Assembly (NCBI GenBank): GCA_011947345.1
Contig: JAAVTG010000554.1
Coordinates: forward strand, 310,001-374,000
DNA from: Phytophthora quininea
Taxonomy: Eukaryota; Oomycota; Peronosporomycetes; Peronosporales; Peronosporaceae
DNA length: 64,000 nt
Direction: 5' to 3'
A program made the position numbers and the translations under genes. Positions 45,398-54,262 of this stretch are shown piece by piece; position 1 is the stretch's first letter; each line of letters opens with the position of its first letter. A model generated the notes under the pieces. That model saw only the letters and a program-made list of their open reading frames with translations. It had not been told where the DNA came from and made no database searches.

Positions 45398-47275
45398 TTA
45401 GAGTAGCCGTCGAGTTGGTGCCCCGAACCGGAATTGACACACGCCGCGATTTTGCGTGGTCGGCTGAGTATTCGCTGTAGCTTGAGCAGGTGGGGCTGTA
45501 TTTGCCGCACGGCTCGCCACTGCCATCTGGATCCGGTTTAACTCCACCATAACGTTCGAGTCGCAATTCATCTCCGTAGCCAGCCGAATCACCGTCTGCA
45601 CCGCCTCCAAGTCACTGGCAGTCTGCGTTGGAGCAGCAACCGTACTGCCACGCTGAGACGCATTCCAGGTGAGCCAGTTATCCTCAACAGACCCCGAGTA
45701 TCCATGATCGAAGCTTGGGTATTCACTAGCAAAACTAGTTGTGGTACGACGAGTTATGTCCTGCGTGTCAAATGCCGCCGAGTCATCTGACGGGCTTTCC
45801 AAGGATGCTTGTGACGCACTATGGCGCGCGAGATCCTCTGCAGTGACCGACATACTCACAGATCCATGCGCCATGTGCAGCGCCGAGTCGGCAAAGTCCG
45901 CGTCCGTAAGATCTTCGTCGCAAGCTCTCTCGGCGGAAGGCGCCACCACCTCCATCAGCCGCATGGGATTCATGGGCTTTAGTCGCTTCAGAAGCACCTG
46001 GATCTGAGCATCCAGCTTTTCATCGGCGCGGTTGTCAGAGACGACAACTGTGTTGCCGTTTTCGGACGCCGCAGCCACGCCAATTTGTGCAAAGCTGGCC
46101 GTAATGCGCGACCGCGGAACCTGCTGCCAACCCAAGGCGACCCACTCCACCACCTTTTGCAGCGGGACGTCGAAAATGTCGAGCTCGCCTTCCTCACGCT
46201 GGTCCAGCGCGTAGTCCAGGAACTGGTACCGGTAGCGCCGCTTGACGGCGGCTGCGATCCCCATCTCCAGCGCACGCATGCACAGCTCGCCTGCGTGGTT
46301 GCGCTCCACAAAGTGCATCTTGACATTGGACAGCGTCACCTTCTGCACGCTCGTGGCCGCCACCGAGTCGATAATGAGCACGACGTGGCGGTTGGCCACG
46401 CGCATGCGCCAGTCGAGCGAGAGCAGCCAGTCGCGCAGCATGGTGGGCGGCATCCAGGCCTTGCTGTTGCAGGCGAACTGGAACTTGCGGTCTTCGCTGG
46501 TCGTAGCTGAATCACGCGGCAGCGGGTGCGGCCCCACCAAGAACGGGTTCAGTCGGTCGCTGCCGTCCGCATTGACCGAGAGCAGCATCGTCAGTTTCTT
46601 CTCGGGGTGGTAACCTGGCGGCACGTCCGATCTGTCGGGACTCATGGCGTAGAACAACCTCGTCTCGTGCAGCCAGTAGACGTCCTCTGGGGCCACCCCT
46701 TGCACTGCCGTCTTGAGTCCCTCCATGGTGGAGATGACCGCCGTCTCCGGCGCGAAGCGAGGGCGTCCGTCTTGCGCTGCCTCTTGCAGCTGTCCCGTCC
46801 TGCTCTTATTGCCTTTGCCTCCACCCAGAGAGAAGCCGTGCCGCCCCATGAAGGAGTGCATCCATCCGTTGGAGAACTGCGGCGGGTGGGCCGTGACGCT
46901 GCTGGGCAAGTGCGGCCGCAGCAGGTCGAAGAAGAGCCGCGCCTTGTGGCGGACGTGGTCCCCGGGGATCCTGCGCTGCCTGGCCTGGCAGTAGAGGAAC
47001 CAATTGGCCAGCGCCGAGTCCACCTCGGGGCATTTGACGGTGCGCAGCTTCTTGTGGTCGCGGCCCTCGCCCGTGATGAGCTCGAACTGCTGGCGCTTCT
47101 TGAGCATGTAGCTGATGGCGGCCTGCGACGGCACATAGTCGAGCTGGAACTGCTCCTGCGCCCAGAGCCCGAGCTGCGCCTGCGTGGTCTTGGGGAACTG
47201 CCGGTGGTGCAGGCAGATGAGCCGCTTCTGCTCGTGCGTGAGGTTGGTGTTGCGCTTGCCCGCCGGCTTGGTCAT
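45398..47275 (-). CDS. Pogo/CENP-B-type transposase-derived protein, probably domesticated
   Basis: The gene is a single uninterrupted frame of 625 residues. N-terminal helix-turn-helix segments (LTHEQKRLICLHHRQFPK; AAISYMLKKRQQF) are followed by a CENPB-type region (ANWFLYCQARQRRIPGDHVR, FSNGWMHSFMGRHGF) and a DDE_1 core. In the core the first acidic position, normally Asp in the xMDET motif, is His203 (VYWLHETRLFY). The second is conserved (Asp303 in VLIIDSVAATS). The third is Glu337 (MRALEMGIAAA), 34 residues later. The NADGS strand (235-239) is intact. About 250 disordered residues form a C-terminal extension not typical of active pogo elements. I found no flanking inverted repeats. It probably serves as a DNA-binding host protein. 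Confidence 0.7.
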   Translation of the reverse strand: MTKPAGKRNTNLTHEQKRLICLHHRQFPKTTQAQLGLWAQEQFQLDYVPSQAAISYMLKKRQQFELITGEGRDHKKLRTVKCPEVDSALANWFLYCQARQRRIPGDHVRHKARLFFDLLRPHLPSSVTAHPPQFSNGWMHSFMGRHGFSLGGGKGNKSRTGQLQEAAQDGRPRFAPETAVISTMEGLKTAVQGVAPEDVYWLHETRLFYAMSPDRSDVPPGYHPEKKLTMLLSVNADGSDRLNPFLVGPHPLPRDSATTSEDRKFQFACNSKAWMPPTMLRDWLLSLDWRMRVANRHVVLIIDSVAATSVQKVTLSNVKMHFVERNHAGELCMRALEMGIAAAVKRRYRYQFLDYALDQREEGELDIFDVPLQKVVEWVALGWQQVPRSRITASFAQIGVAAASENGNTVVVSDNRADEKLDAQIQVLLKRLKPMNPMRLMEVVAPSAERACDEDLTDADFADSALHMAHGSVSMSVTAEDLARHSASQASLESPSDDSAAFDTQDITRRTTTSFASEYPSFDHGYSGSVEDNWLTWNASQRGSTVAAPTQTASDLEAVQTVIRLATEMNCDSNVMVELNRIQMAVASRAANTAPPAQATANTQPTTQNRGVCQFRFGAPTRRLL

Positions 47276-48272
47276 GGAGATCGAGCGAGGAGCTCTCCCG
47301 TAGTCGATATTCGCTCAGAGAAATGCCATCAAGAAACGGAGGGAGCCAGATTCGAGCGACATTCAGACAACCTTCACGGCACATTACGTTGAAGTGATGG
47401 GCAACTGCGAGGCGATCCGATCGAGTGGTGCTGGTGCACGGCGACCGGTGTTTCCTGCGCTGGTGCGACATCAGTTTGCGCCAACAGTGGCAATCTCCAT
47501 CCTCCTTGCCCGTCACAGCCGAAACGCTGCAGTGTCCTGGCCGCAGCTGAAGCTCCTACCACCAGAGCTGTCTGCAGAGACCAAGACCATTTCTTTCCAT
47601 TCGTATGAGCCGCCGTGCGTGCATGCCGCAAAGTATATACATGCGTGGCGCGGTCCAGCTCAATGGGAATCGCGCGACCAAGAATAGCGGCGTCGACAAG
47701 CCAAGGACAAAGCGGCTGGGCTGGGAGGATTGGTGACAACCAAGTGTTTTGTCCATCTTGGCGGCCCCAGCGGTTTGTCCTCCGGAAGTCCGCCTCGAGT
47801 TTTTCGGCAACAAATTCTTCAGGCTGCTTTTTTGGCGAGAAAAAGTAACGTCGTGGTGCGTGGCATACCACGCCACGCCGTTTTGCACGGTCCAGAAGCA
47901 AAACGCATGTCCCTCGGGTCGTGTTGGTCAGCGACACTCGCTTGGGAGCAGCAGCAGCACCCAGCCGAAGATGTAACAAGACAAAAAGACGGCAGCATTT
48001 TGAACGGCCCGATCGAATACACCAGCGCGGGAGGATTTCGCGCGTCTTCGGCGGCGGTCGATCCGAGCCATTCCTTGCTGTGATTGGCGGAGCGCAATTA
48101 AAAGAGTGCTCATACAACGCGCCATACTGTTTTCCGGCGGGAAAACCAGCGGAGCGACAGGGCAGGGCCCGCAGAAAGATCGCAATGCCGGCCGAGCTGA
48201 GAGCTCACTTTGCAATTTGCCGTGTCTGGCGAGAGTCGACCGCCCGGAACGTCCGTCCCCGTTACCCGCATC
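47276..48272. other. Divergent intergenic region (pogo-like / small Cys-rich gene)
   Basis: About 1 kb separates two divergent genes. Open frames up to 247 codons on the minus strand and 150 on the plus strand overlap each other and show no domain or signal; I regard them as non-coding. Confidence 0.4.
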
Positions 48273-48736
48273 ATGGTGTCGCAAGGAGACGTGGCCGCGC
48301 TGCCCCAGGGGACCCGTGGGGCGTCTGGGCCTCCATCTGCAAGCCGCAGCCGCTCGAGCTGGACGCGCGCTCCGACGGCTCGGCGCGCACCGTGGACGAG
48401 GCCGCCGACCTGGAAGGGCTCGACGACGATGACGACTGCTGCGGGCCGCGCGTGTCGGGCCTGCCGCTCGTGTGCGGCAACTGCGGTGTGTCCTTCTTCT
48501 CGCTGCAGATCCCGGACGACCAGGTGGACTGCTACTGCTCGGGCGAGTGCAAGTGGAGCGTCATCATGTACCGCGAGATGGACCTGCGCATGGTCGCCAT
48601 GCGCCGCCAGTCGCAGGCGCTGCCCAGCACCTGCGAGTCCTCGAGTCTGTTCGCCGGCAGTGCGGCGGGCGACGAGGACAGCCTCGAGTCCTTGAGCTTC
48701 AGCGACGACGACGCCATCGACAGCTATTGCTGCTGA
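48273..48736 (+). CDS. Small Cys-rich zinc-ribbon-like protein
   Basis: The start MVSQGDVAALPQG is followed by one missing base in GGGG 48308-48311, after which the frame continues DPWGVWASICKPQPLELD. An acidic stretch ends DDDDDCC; then a cysteine box LPLVCGNCGVSFFSLQIPDD leads to VDCYCSGECKWS, giving CxxC and CxC-x3-C pairs suited to one zinc ion. The Ser/Asp-rich tail ends DAIDSYCC. About 155 residues. No named family is recognised; the box looks like a recurring oomycete zinc-ribbon motif (inference). Confidence 0.55.
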
Positions 48737-48803
48737 GACCGGCCGATATCAAACGCGCGCAGCAGTGGGTTATTTACTATTTAAGGTGCCACAGCACTGC
48801 GGG

Positions 48804-48824
48804 GAGAGAGAGAGAGAGAGAGAG
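48804..48824 (+). repeat. (GA)n microsatellite
   Basis: About ten GA units lie in the 3' region of the small Cys-rich gene. Confidence 0.9.
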
Positions 48825-49125
48825 CAAGCTAAGAGGAGGGGAGCGCTGAGTGTAGTCTAGTGACGTCTGTATTGTTCTGCATGGCAAAGTGAATTTATTA
48901 AGTTTCTCCATTTGAAGGTCGTGGCTTCAGTCTTTGATTGAATGAGTCTCTTCTTTATCTTCAGTATGTCGCCAACGTACTGTATTGCAGGGTCTGTATC
49001 GCTGTCAACTTCAGTTCTCAGTCATGTACAGACCGGCTTGAGATTGCCAAAGAGATTGCCTTTATTTCGCGTTGTGCAGCGTGTCTGGAGCTACAACTTG
49101 GGTGTAAGACAGTCCGTTCACCAGC

Positions 49126-50199
49126 CTACTCGTCGTCGTCGTCGTCGTCGTCGGCCATCTCGTCCTCCTTGATGGACTGGACGGCCCACTCGTTCACTTC
49201 GTCGCGCAGGTTGTCCGGCACCAGGTGGTGCTGCCACTTGGTCTCCTCGCAGATCCAGCTCAACTCCAACTCGAACGGGTGACGCACCTCGTCATGCAGC
49301 GTGTTCAGGCTGCAGCAACCGTGCAAAACCACCGTCAATAAAAGTTCCTTTCAAAACAGCAAGCGAAGCGTCGGTCCGATCGAAACTTACATCTTGGCAA
49401 GGTATTTCATGGCCTCGCGACACGTCATGTCGAAGAGCTTGTACTTCTCGATCTCTGTCTTGGCCGATTGCTGGCCCTTGCCCAGCGCGCAGCCGCGGTA
49501 GCTCTACAAAAGCAAATTCCAACATTAGACTGCCCACAGCCCACAGCATTGAAACTCTGTTTGACGTACGTAGGTGACTCCCGAGGGCTCGACCATGTAC
49601 AGACTGGTCTTCTGCTCGTCCTGGTCGTAGCCGGCGAGCATGATGGCCGTGCCGAAGGGCCGGATGGAGCCGTACAGCGTGTAGTAGTGCACGAACTGGC
49701 CCATGCGGTCGGCCAGGAGGTGCGGCGGGATGCTGCAGCCGTAGTTCTTCTTGTAGCTGAGCGCCTCCTCGCGCGCGCGGTTCACCAGTTGACGCCCGTC
49801 AGCCACGAGGCCCGCCATCGACTGCAGAGACCACAACATCAGGCCGTCAGCACCTCACCCTCCATAGAAATTTATATTAAATAAAAATTCGCGTACCAGG
49901 CCGACGTGGCGGTCGATCGCGTAGATGCGGCGGTGGGTGCCTGGCACCAGCATCTTGGACAGCAGCGTCTTCTCCACGCCCATGATGATGCCGTCCGTGC
50001 ATTTGATACCGATCGTCGTGCTGTGTCAATTGCAATATGTATAGTTAGTATTTTAATAAAAAGTAATAAACACTTTTGAGTGTCAATATCTTTACCCGCT
50101 GTTCTCGACGGCCTTCTTGGCGTATTCGACCTGGAAGATGCGGCCCTCGGGCGAGAACGTGCCCGCCGAATAGTCGTAGCCGGCGCCAGTGCTGCTCAT
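49126..50199 (-). CDS. PSMA3: 20S proteasome subunit alpha type-3 (alpha-7)
   Basis: M at 50199 begins [20 protein letters not shown], then [15 protein letters not shown]: the N-terminal alpha-subunit signature, with the YDxxxxxFSPEGRxxQVEYA helix. Exons follow in phase: [37 protein letters not shown] to [32 protein letters not shown]; and [18 protein letters not shown]. An Asp/Glu tail (about nine acidic residues) is typical of PSMA3. Introns are about 50-70 bp. The acidic tail is encoded by a GTC/GAC trinucleotide run at 49131-49153. This is the last housekeeping gene before the repeat-rich block. Confidence 0.93.
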
Positions 50200-50392
50200 A
50201 TCCGAAGGTTCTCGACCTGTAGCTGCAACGCACACGTCAATCTCCACATAAGTAAAAAGATCCACCGGCTTCACTTACCGGCGACGAAATGGAAAATAAA
50301 AATCCTCCCTCTATAAAACCTGCCTAAAAACATATCAAAAATAAAAGGTATCGTCGGATTGGACAAAAATGCACTTCAACTTGGACAGCCAA

Positions 50393-50741
50393 TCAAGCTC
50401 GATTGTGGACGTGTAGTGTCCATCGAAAAGTGGTTGTGAAGATCTGCTTGAGCATGCGAGGCAAGTCCGAGGTGTCGAGACAGACGTGGCCTCGACCTGC
50501 CGTTAAGTCGCGAATCATTGTTGGGATCCTCTTTACTGGGCTTAGGGCGTGAGGGGTCACCAACCCGTGCACCGTCCATTTTCAACTCCAGAATGCCACT
50601 CGCTGAGAGATCATCTTCTTGATTGAACATGCGTCTCCACAGCTCAGCGTCGCGGTCAAGAGATGCTTGGTCAAATCGCCATACGCGAATAGTGCCATCA
50701 TCTTGGTGAGTTAAAGTGTGCTTGCCATCGTGAGTATCAGC
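50393..50741 (-). pseudogene. VWA8-like pseudogene, 3' fragment
   Basis: Read on the minus strand, the left flank of the hAT element encodes ADTHDGKHTLTHQDDGTIRV, then WRFDQASLDRDAELWRRMF and a stretch ending KEDPNN. The frame then shifts and the last part reads TAGRGHVCLDTSDLPRMLKQ and IFTTTF, closely resembling the extreme C-terminus of VWA8 (the L-AGR...DT.D.P..L.QIFT pattern). The large intervening part, including the VWA domain with its MIDAS site, is missing. So this is an internally deleted, hAT-interrupted relic. Family assignment is from motif memory. Confidence 0.5.
50734..50741 (+). repeat. hAT target site duplication, left copy
   Basis: GTATCAGC, identical to 52750-52757; eight bases is the hAT-specific duplication length. 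Confidence 0.9.
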
Positions 50742-52749
50742 CAGTGCTTGGACATTAGAATAAGTTATTCTTCAGTCTGTTATGAAAAACAGTAAGAAAA
50801 GAATTGGTTGGCAGCATCAACAATAATAAAAGAATGAAGAATACGTAATGTATTATCATCGAACGAACCGGACTACTGCTCCTCGTCAATGACAAGGGCC
50901 ATCAGCGTGCTCGCGTCCCAATACTGCCTGTTCACGCGCAAAAATGAAAGCATCTCGAAGTTGATGGGGAGCAGCGAAGCCCGCTCCGGAGTAAGGATTA
51001 GCTTGCACTGCGAGAAGAGCCTCTCGCAGTGATTGCTAGTAGGTGGTATCTTCGCCACGATCTCGCAGTAGCGCGGTGTTGCGGGTGCAGCCGGCGCGTC
51101 ATTCCTCAGCACGGCCGTGGCAAAGTCCTCCTCACGAGGCTGTTGACGAGTGCGACGTGCACTACCGCCACGAGGAGCAGCGGCCGACTCCACCTGCAAC
51201 TCAAACGGCTTCAAAGCGGTAGTCTCGTCCTCGCTCAAGGCTTCGACGCGATTAGTAGCCACCTAATGCAACATTAGAATAATTAGACACAAGAGCACTG
51301 GCGATAGTAAAAATAGCATACCTTAACGACGCCGCTCTCGAAGGCTGGCGAGTGCACGATCCGAGCGTCAGGGCTCAGATGCCCCTTGGTCACCGGGTAC
51401 ATCTCGATAACGCGGTCGAACAGCACTCGAACCGCAGCCATCGACAAGTCATCCTCCTGCAGCTTCTTGCAGACGCTGTTAGACGTCAAAAGGTTTTCAA
51501 GGAGCACCTTGATCCGGCGATGAGCAGCAGGCTTCGGGACAAGGTCGTACACGGCGTCAACATGCTTGATTGCATCCCTAATCTTGACGTACCGCTCCAG
51601 CATAGCGAAGGTCGAGCTCCAGCGAGTCGCATTAGCGCGGAGAGGTGCCAGGTTGGTGTGGCGTCGCAGCTCCCTGCGGTTGTTCGGGGCGCGCAGGGCA
51701 GCCATCAATGCGGCCACAGCGTCGATGATCTCGATATGGCGAGTAAGGTACTTCTGTGTCGCCAAATTGAATCGATGCGACGCGCAACCGACCAATGGGA
51801 CGGCGAGCTTCGTCGCCACCAGTTGATTGGTTGCACAGTTATCGCCAATCAGAAACTTCAGCGGGTCTTGTGATTGGCCAAAAATGCCCAAAATGTTCCG
51901 GATGTAGGAACAATGTGAGTCCGCCGTCTGATCGACCTCGTCGAGCGGAGCGATGGCTAACAGCGGCATGTGCATTTGACCCTCGTGCCAAAACACGGCG
52001 AACAGCGCCACATACTGCTCTAGGAAGCATGTCCAGCCGTCGAATATAATCCCGAAGCGGGGGAAGAATTGAGGCGATTCGCTGCTCGACGAGCTTAGCT
52101 GTCCCGGCCAGGTACTTCTTCAGAGTCTTGGACGAGATGGGCTTGAGCTGGGACATGGAGCGGGTTGCTGGGTGGTCCACCTCAGACAGCGGCATGTTGC
52201 GGTCGACCACCCAAGGCATCTAGCGGTAGATGTTTGAGATTTTGTCGTTAACAAAGCTGTGGGCGTGCAGGTTTCCCGCTTGCGAGCTAGTATGGGCCAG
52301 GTAGTCGTCTACGTAGGAATCGTGCTTGTCCTTCAAGTGGCTAACGAGGTTGCCGTAGCCACTTGAAGGGAGCTGTCTCCGGATGGTTCCGCAGTAGTTG
52401 CACTTGAAGTAGTGGTCGGGCAGCGAGGAGAAAAGCACTCGGCAAATGTCGGCATTCTTGGGCATGGTGAAGAGGGGGATTTGAGCTGGGGATTTCAGAT
52501 TGAAAAGTGGTAGGAAGGAAAACGATAGCGATCGAATGGATCTCGCTGCCAGTCATTTTCAAAGACTTTCCTAACAATGTCTTACTTTGATTCACACTTT
52601 ATAAAACACTTATGTTTAGAATAGAATACTAAATTTCAAGTAAATGTCTGGCGTATCATTATTAGTCCTCGTTTAAAGTAGCAATAGTAAATAAATGTAG
52701 TACACTATTATCACTACTATTTATTATAATATATTTTTTCCAAGCACTG
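50742..52749 (-). mobile_element. hAT family DNA transposon, nearly full length
   Basis: The element is 2,008 bp. The left end CAGTGCTTGGA (50742-50752) and right end TCCAAGCACTG (52739-52749) are perfect 11-bp terminal inverted repeats with the CAGTG start common in hAT elements. Exact 8-bp duplications (GTATCAGC) flank it. It inserted into an exon of the VWA8-like gene: the reading frame VVAIADT ends on the right and ADTHDGK resumes on the left. Intact ends and duplication indicate a fairly recent insertion. Confidence 0.92.
50873..52465 (-). pseudogene. hAT transposase (BED finger, RNase H-like core, hAT C-terminal dimerisation)
   Basis: M at 52465 starts MPKNADICRVLFSSLPDHYF. A BED-type finger follows (CNYC, then HLKDKH). 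An in-frame TAG at 52220-52222 interrupts the frame just before MPWVVDRNMPL; a Trp codon is expected there. The core contains FDGW, GDNCATNQLVA, CASHRFNLATQ and RWSSTFAML. After a GT-AG intron near 51258-51320 comes the dimerisation domain: KIPPTSNHCERLFSQCKLIL, FEMLSFLRVNRQYWD. A missing base in GGGGG 52059-52063 explains the one frame break. The nonsense codon is not a homopolymer effect and probably makes the copy non-autonomous. Confidence 0.85.
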
Positions 52750-52757
52750 GTATCAGC
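52750..52757 (+). repeat. hAT target site duplication, right copy
   Basis: GTATCAGC, identical to 50734-50741. Confidence 0.9.
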
Positions 52758-53220
52758 AATGGCAACGACTCGGGGCAGAGATGACGGTTTTGACGACAAA
52801 GGGAATCCACTGCCTTCATTTCCGTCTCCTATCGCAGATCTAGCTCCAACCACCACATTCTTTGTCGTCTGTGTGGCGGAGAGCGTAATAAAATTCCTTA
52901 TCGTCGGATCGGACCGAGTTGATGACGAACTTGTCATTTTGCCAGGCCTGCTAAACATTTCTGTCTTCTGTCTCGCCTCAAAGAACACTTTGGATTATGT
53001 GTTTATTGCCACGACTTTCCAAAGTCTGAAGAGACGCCTGAGATACATTTTTTACATTTGCTGGGAATGAGTTTGCAGGTGGCTAGGAAATACAGAGTGC
53101 CTGGAACTTGCGGCATCCATCGACGAACACTGGATCGAGCCCTTTTCCAGGACGAAATTACCCATGTTCATATCGTTCGTGAGTCTGTGAACTACGTTAT
53201 TGTCGGCACTCTGTAGCAAC
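52758..53220 (-). pseudogene. VWA8-like pseudogene, 5' fragment on the other side of the hAT insertion
   Basis: The minus-strand frame encodes DPTIRNFITLSATQTTKNVV and GFPLSSKPSSLPRVVAIADT, ending exactly at the hAT duplication; the same protein resumes on the far side. Further upstream, broken frames read NMGNFVLEKG and GLDPVFVDGCRKFQA, which look like earlier parts of the same gene with several stops. The plus-strand frame over 52759-53070 is a shadow. Confidence 0.45.
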
Positions 53221-53319
53221 CATTCTCTAGTACCTAAAGATTGAACGATGAGTGCTCACACTGGAGAAACTCATGTAGGAGCTATCAGCCCCCCTTCGTC
53301 CTAACGGTGATTCTATAAC

Positions 53320-53540
53320 ATTTTGGCCGTCGTCAACATCATCTCGGATCATGTACAGCGATAGGGCGATTCGTTTTGCTGGTATAGATGCTGACGGTTA
53401 CAATCGTGGTTTCGTTGTCAAGGTGGCAGTGATGGCACATGGAAAACAGAAGCCGGTGGGGTCAATGAGGACCATATCATCCGCTACTTGCTTAGCGGAT
53501 CGCTGTTTCAACTTCTCGACTTGGAGCGGAATCAATTGAC
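53320..53540 (-). pseudogene. Degenerate coding remnant, possibly more of the VWA8-like relic
   Basis: A minus-strand frame reads QVEKLKQRSAKQVADDMVLI and DPTGFCFPCAITATLTTKPR with one stop, a protein-like composition. No family can be assigned with confidence; its position and strand suggest it is upstream sequence of the VWA8-like relic. Confidence 0.3.
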
Positions 53541-53635
53541 TTGGCATCGTTATCAACGCCAGTGACTGAGATTCTAGGTCCGTTATTCTTATGCATGCAG
53601 CTGTAGACTGAATTCATCTGCCAGATTCTTGGTCC

Positions 53636-53765
53636 TTACTCTTTGTTGATTCGTCACCATAAACTGCTTTACCGACGTAAACTTCTTCGAAAAGGCTTTA
53701 AGCGGGCTCCCGCATATTTTCCACCTCACTGAGTCCCCGCCATTTGACTAGCAGCTCACGTCCTT
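53636..53765 (-). mobile_element. Chromodomain scrap from a Ty3/Gypsy-type retrotransposon
   Basis: The minus strand encodes ELLVKWRGLSEVENMREPA, a stop, then SLFEEVYVGKAVYG. LLVKWRGL...WEPA.SLFE is the canonical chromodomain found at the end of gypsy integrases; here the second Trp is Arg and a stop follows. Broken frames nearby (to about 54065) may be integrase remains. No long terminal repeats were found. Confidence 0.5.
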
Positions 53766-54262
53766 CTCAGCTCGGTTATAACGAGCTCGTAGTACCTCTA
53801 GGACAATGTGGCCTTCTCCGTTTTGTCCTACCGTGTGTCAGTAATCCTCGATGGCATCGACAGCATAAAACGACTTAGCCAACTGATATGTATTTCTCCG
53901 CGATTCCCAGTTAGCAAAATTTCCACAACGATTATCCCATTTGAAGAGGCGCCTACCATGCCAGCGAGTCCGAATCATTTCACGCGGAGCTTGAGGTATC
54001 GATATGACTCGACATCTGCGTAGAGGGTCTCCGAAAATAGCATGATCAATAACTTTATTCTCCAAAATTACGTTAAGTTACGCATTTCGGATGCTTAAAA
54101 ATTGTGCTTATAAGGAGCGGTTATCGTCCTAGGACTAGGTGTCGCTGTACTTGACTGCACCAAGTCTTGAGGATGATGTCCCTCTGTCGGTGCAGGATGA
54201 ACGTGAATAGCTCAATCTCACAGAATGTCATTACCTTGTTGTAAAAAGTCGAAAAACCGGGT

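Noticed and set aside
47374..48117. 247-codon minus-strand open frame between the pogo-like and Cys-rich genes
   Set aside because: It overlaps other open frames, has no domain, is rich in R, P and A, and has no supporting splice or promoter signals.
49131..49153. Trinucleotide GTC run considered as a repeat array
   Set aside because: It encodes the conserved acidic tail of PSMA3; no spacers, so not CRISPR or satellite.
52662..52740. AT-rich imperfect palindrome near the hAT right end considered as the inverted repeat
   Set aside because: The true ends are the 11-bp CAGTGCTTGGA pair with an exact 8-bp duplication; the internal palindrome is subterminal.
53351..53539. 62-codon plus-strand frame near the relic
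   Set aside because: The minus-strand frame over the same DNA is more protein-like and in the orientation of the pseudogene.
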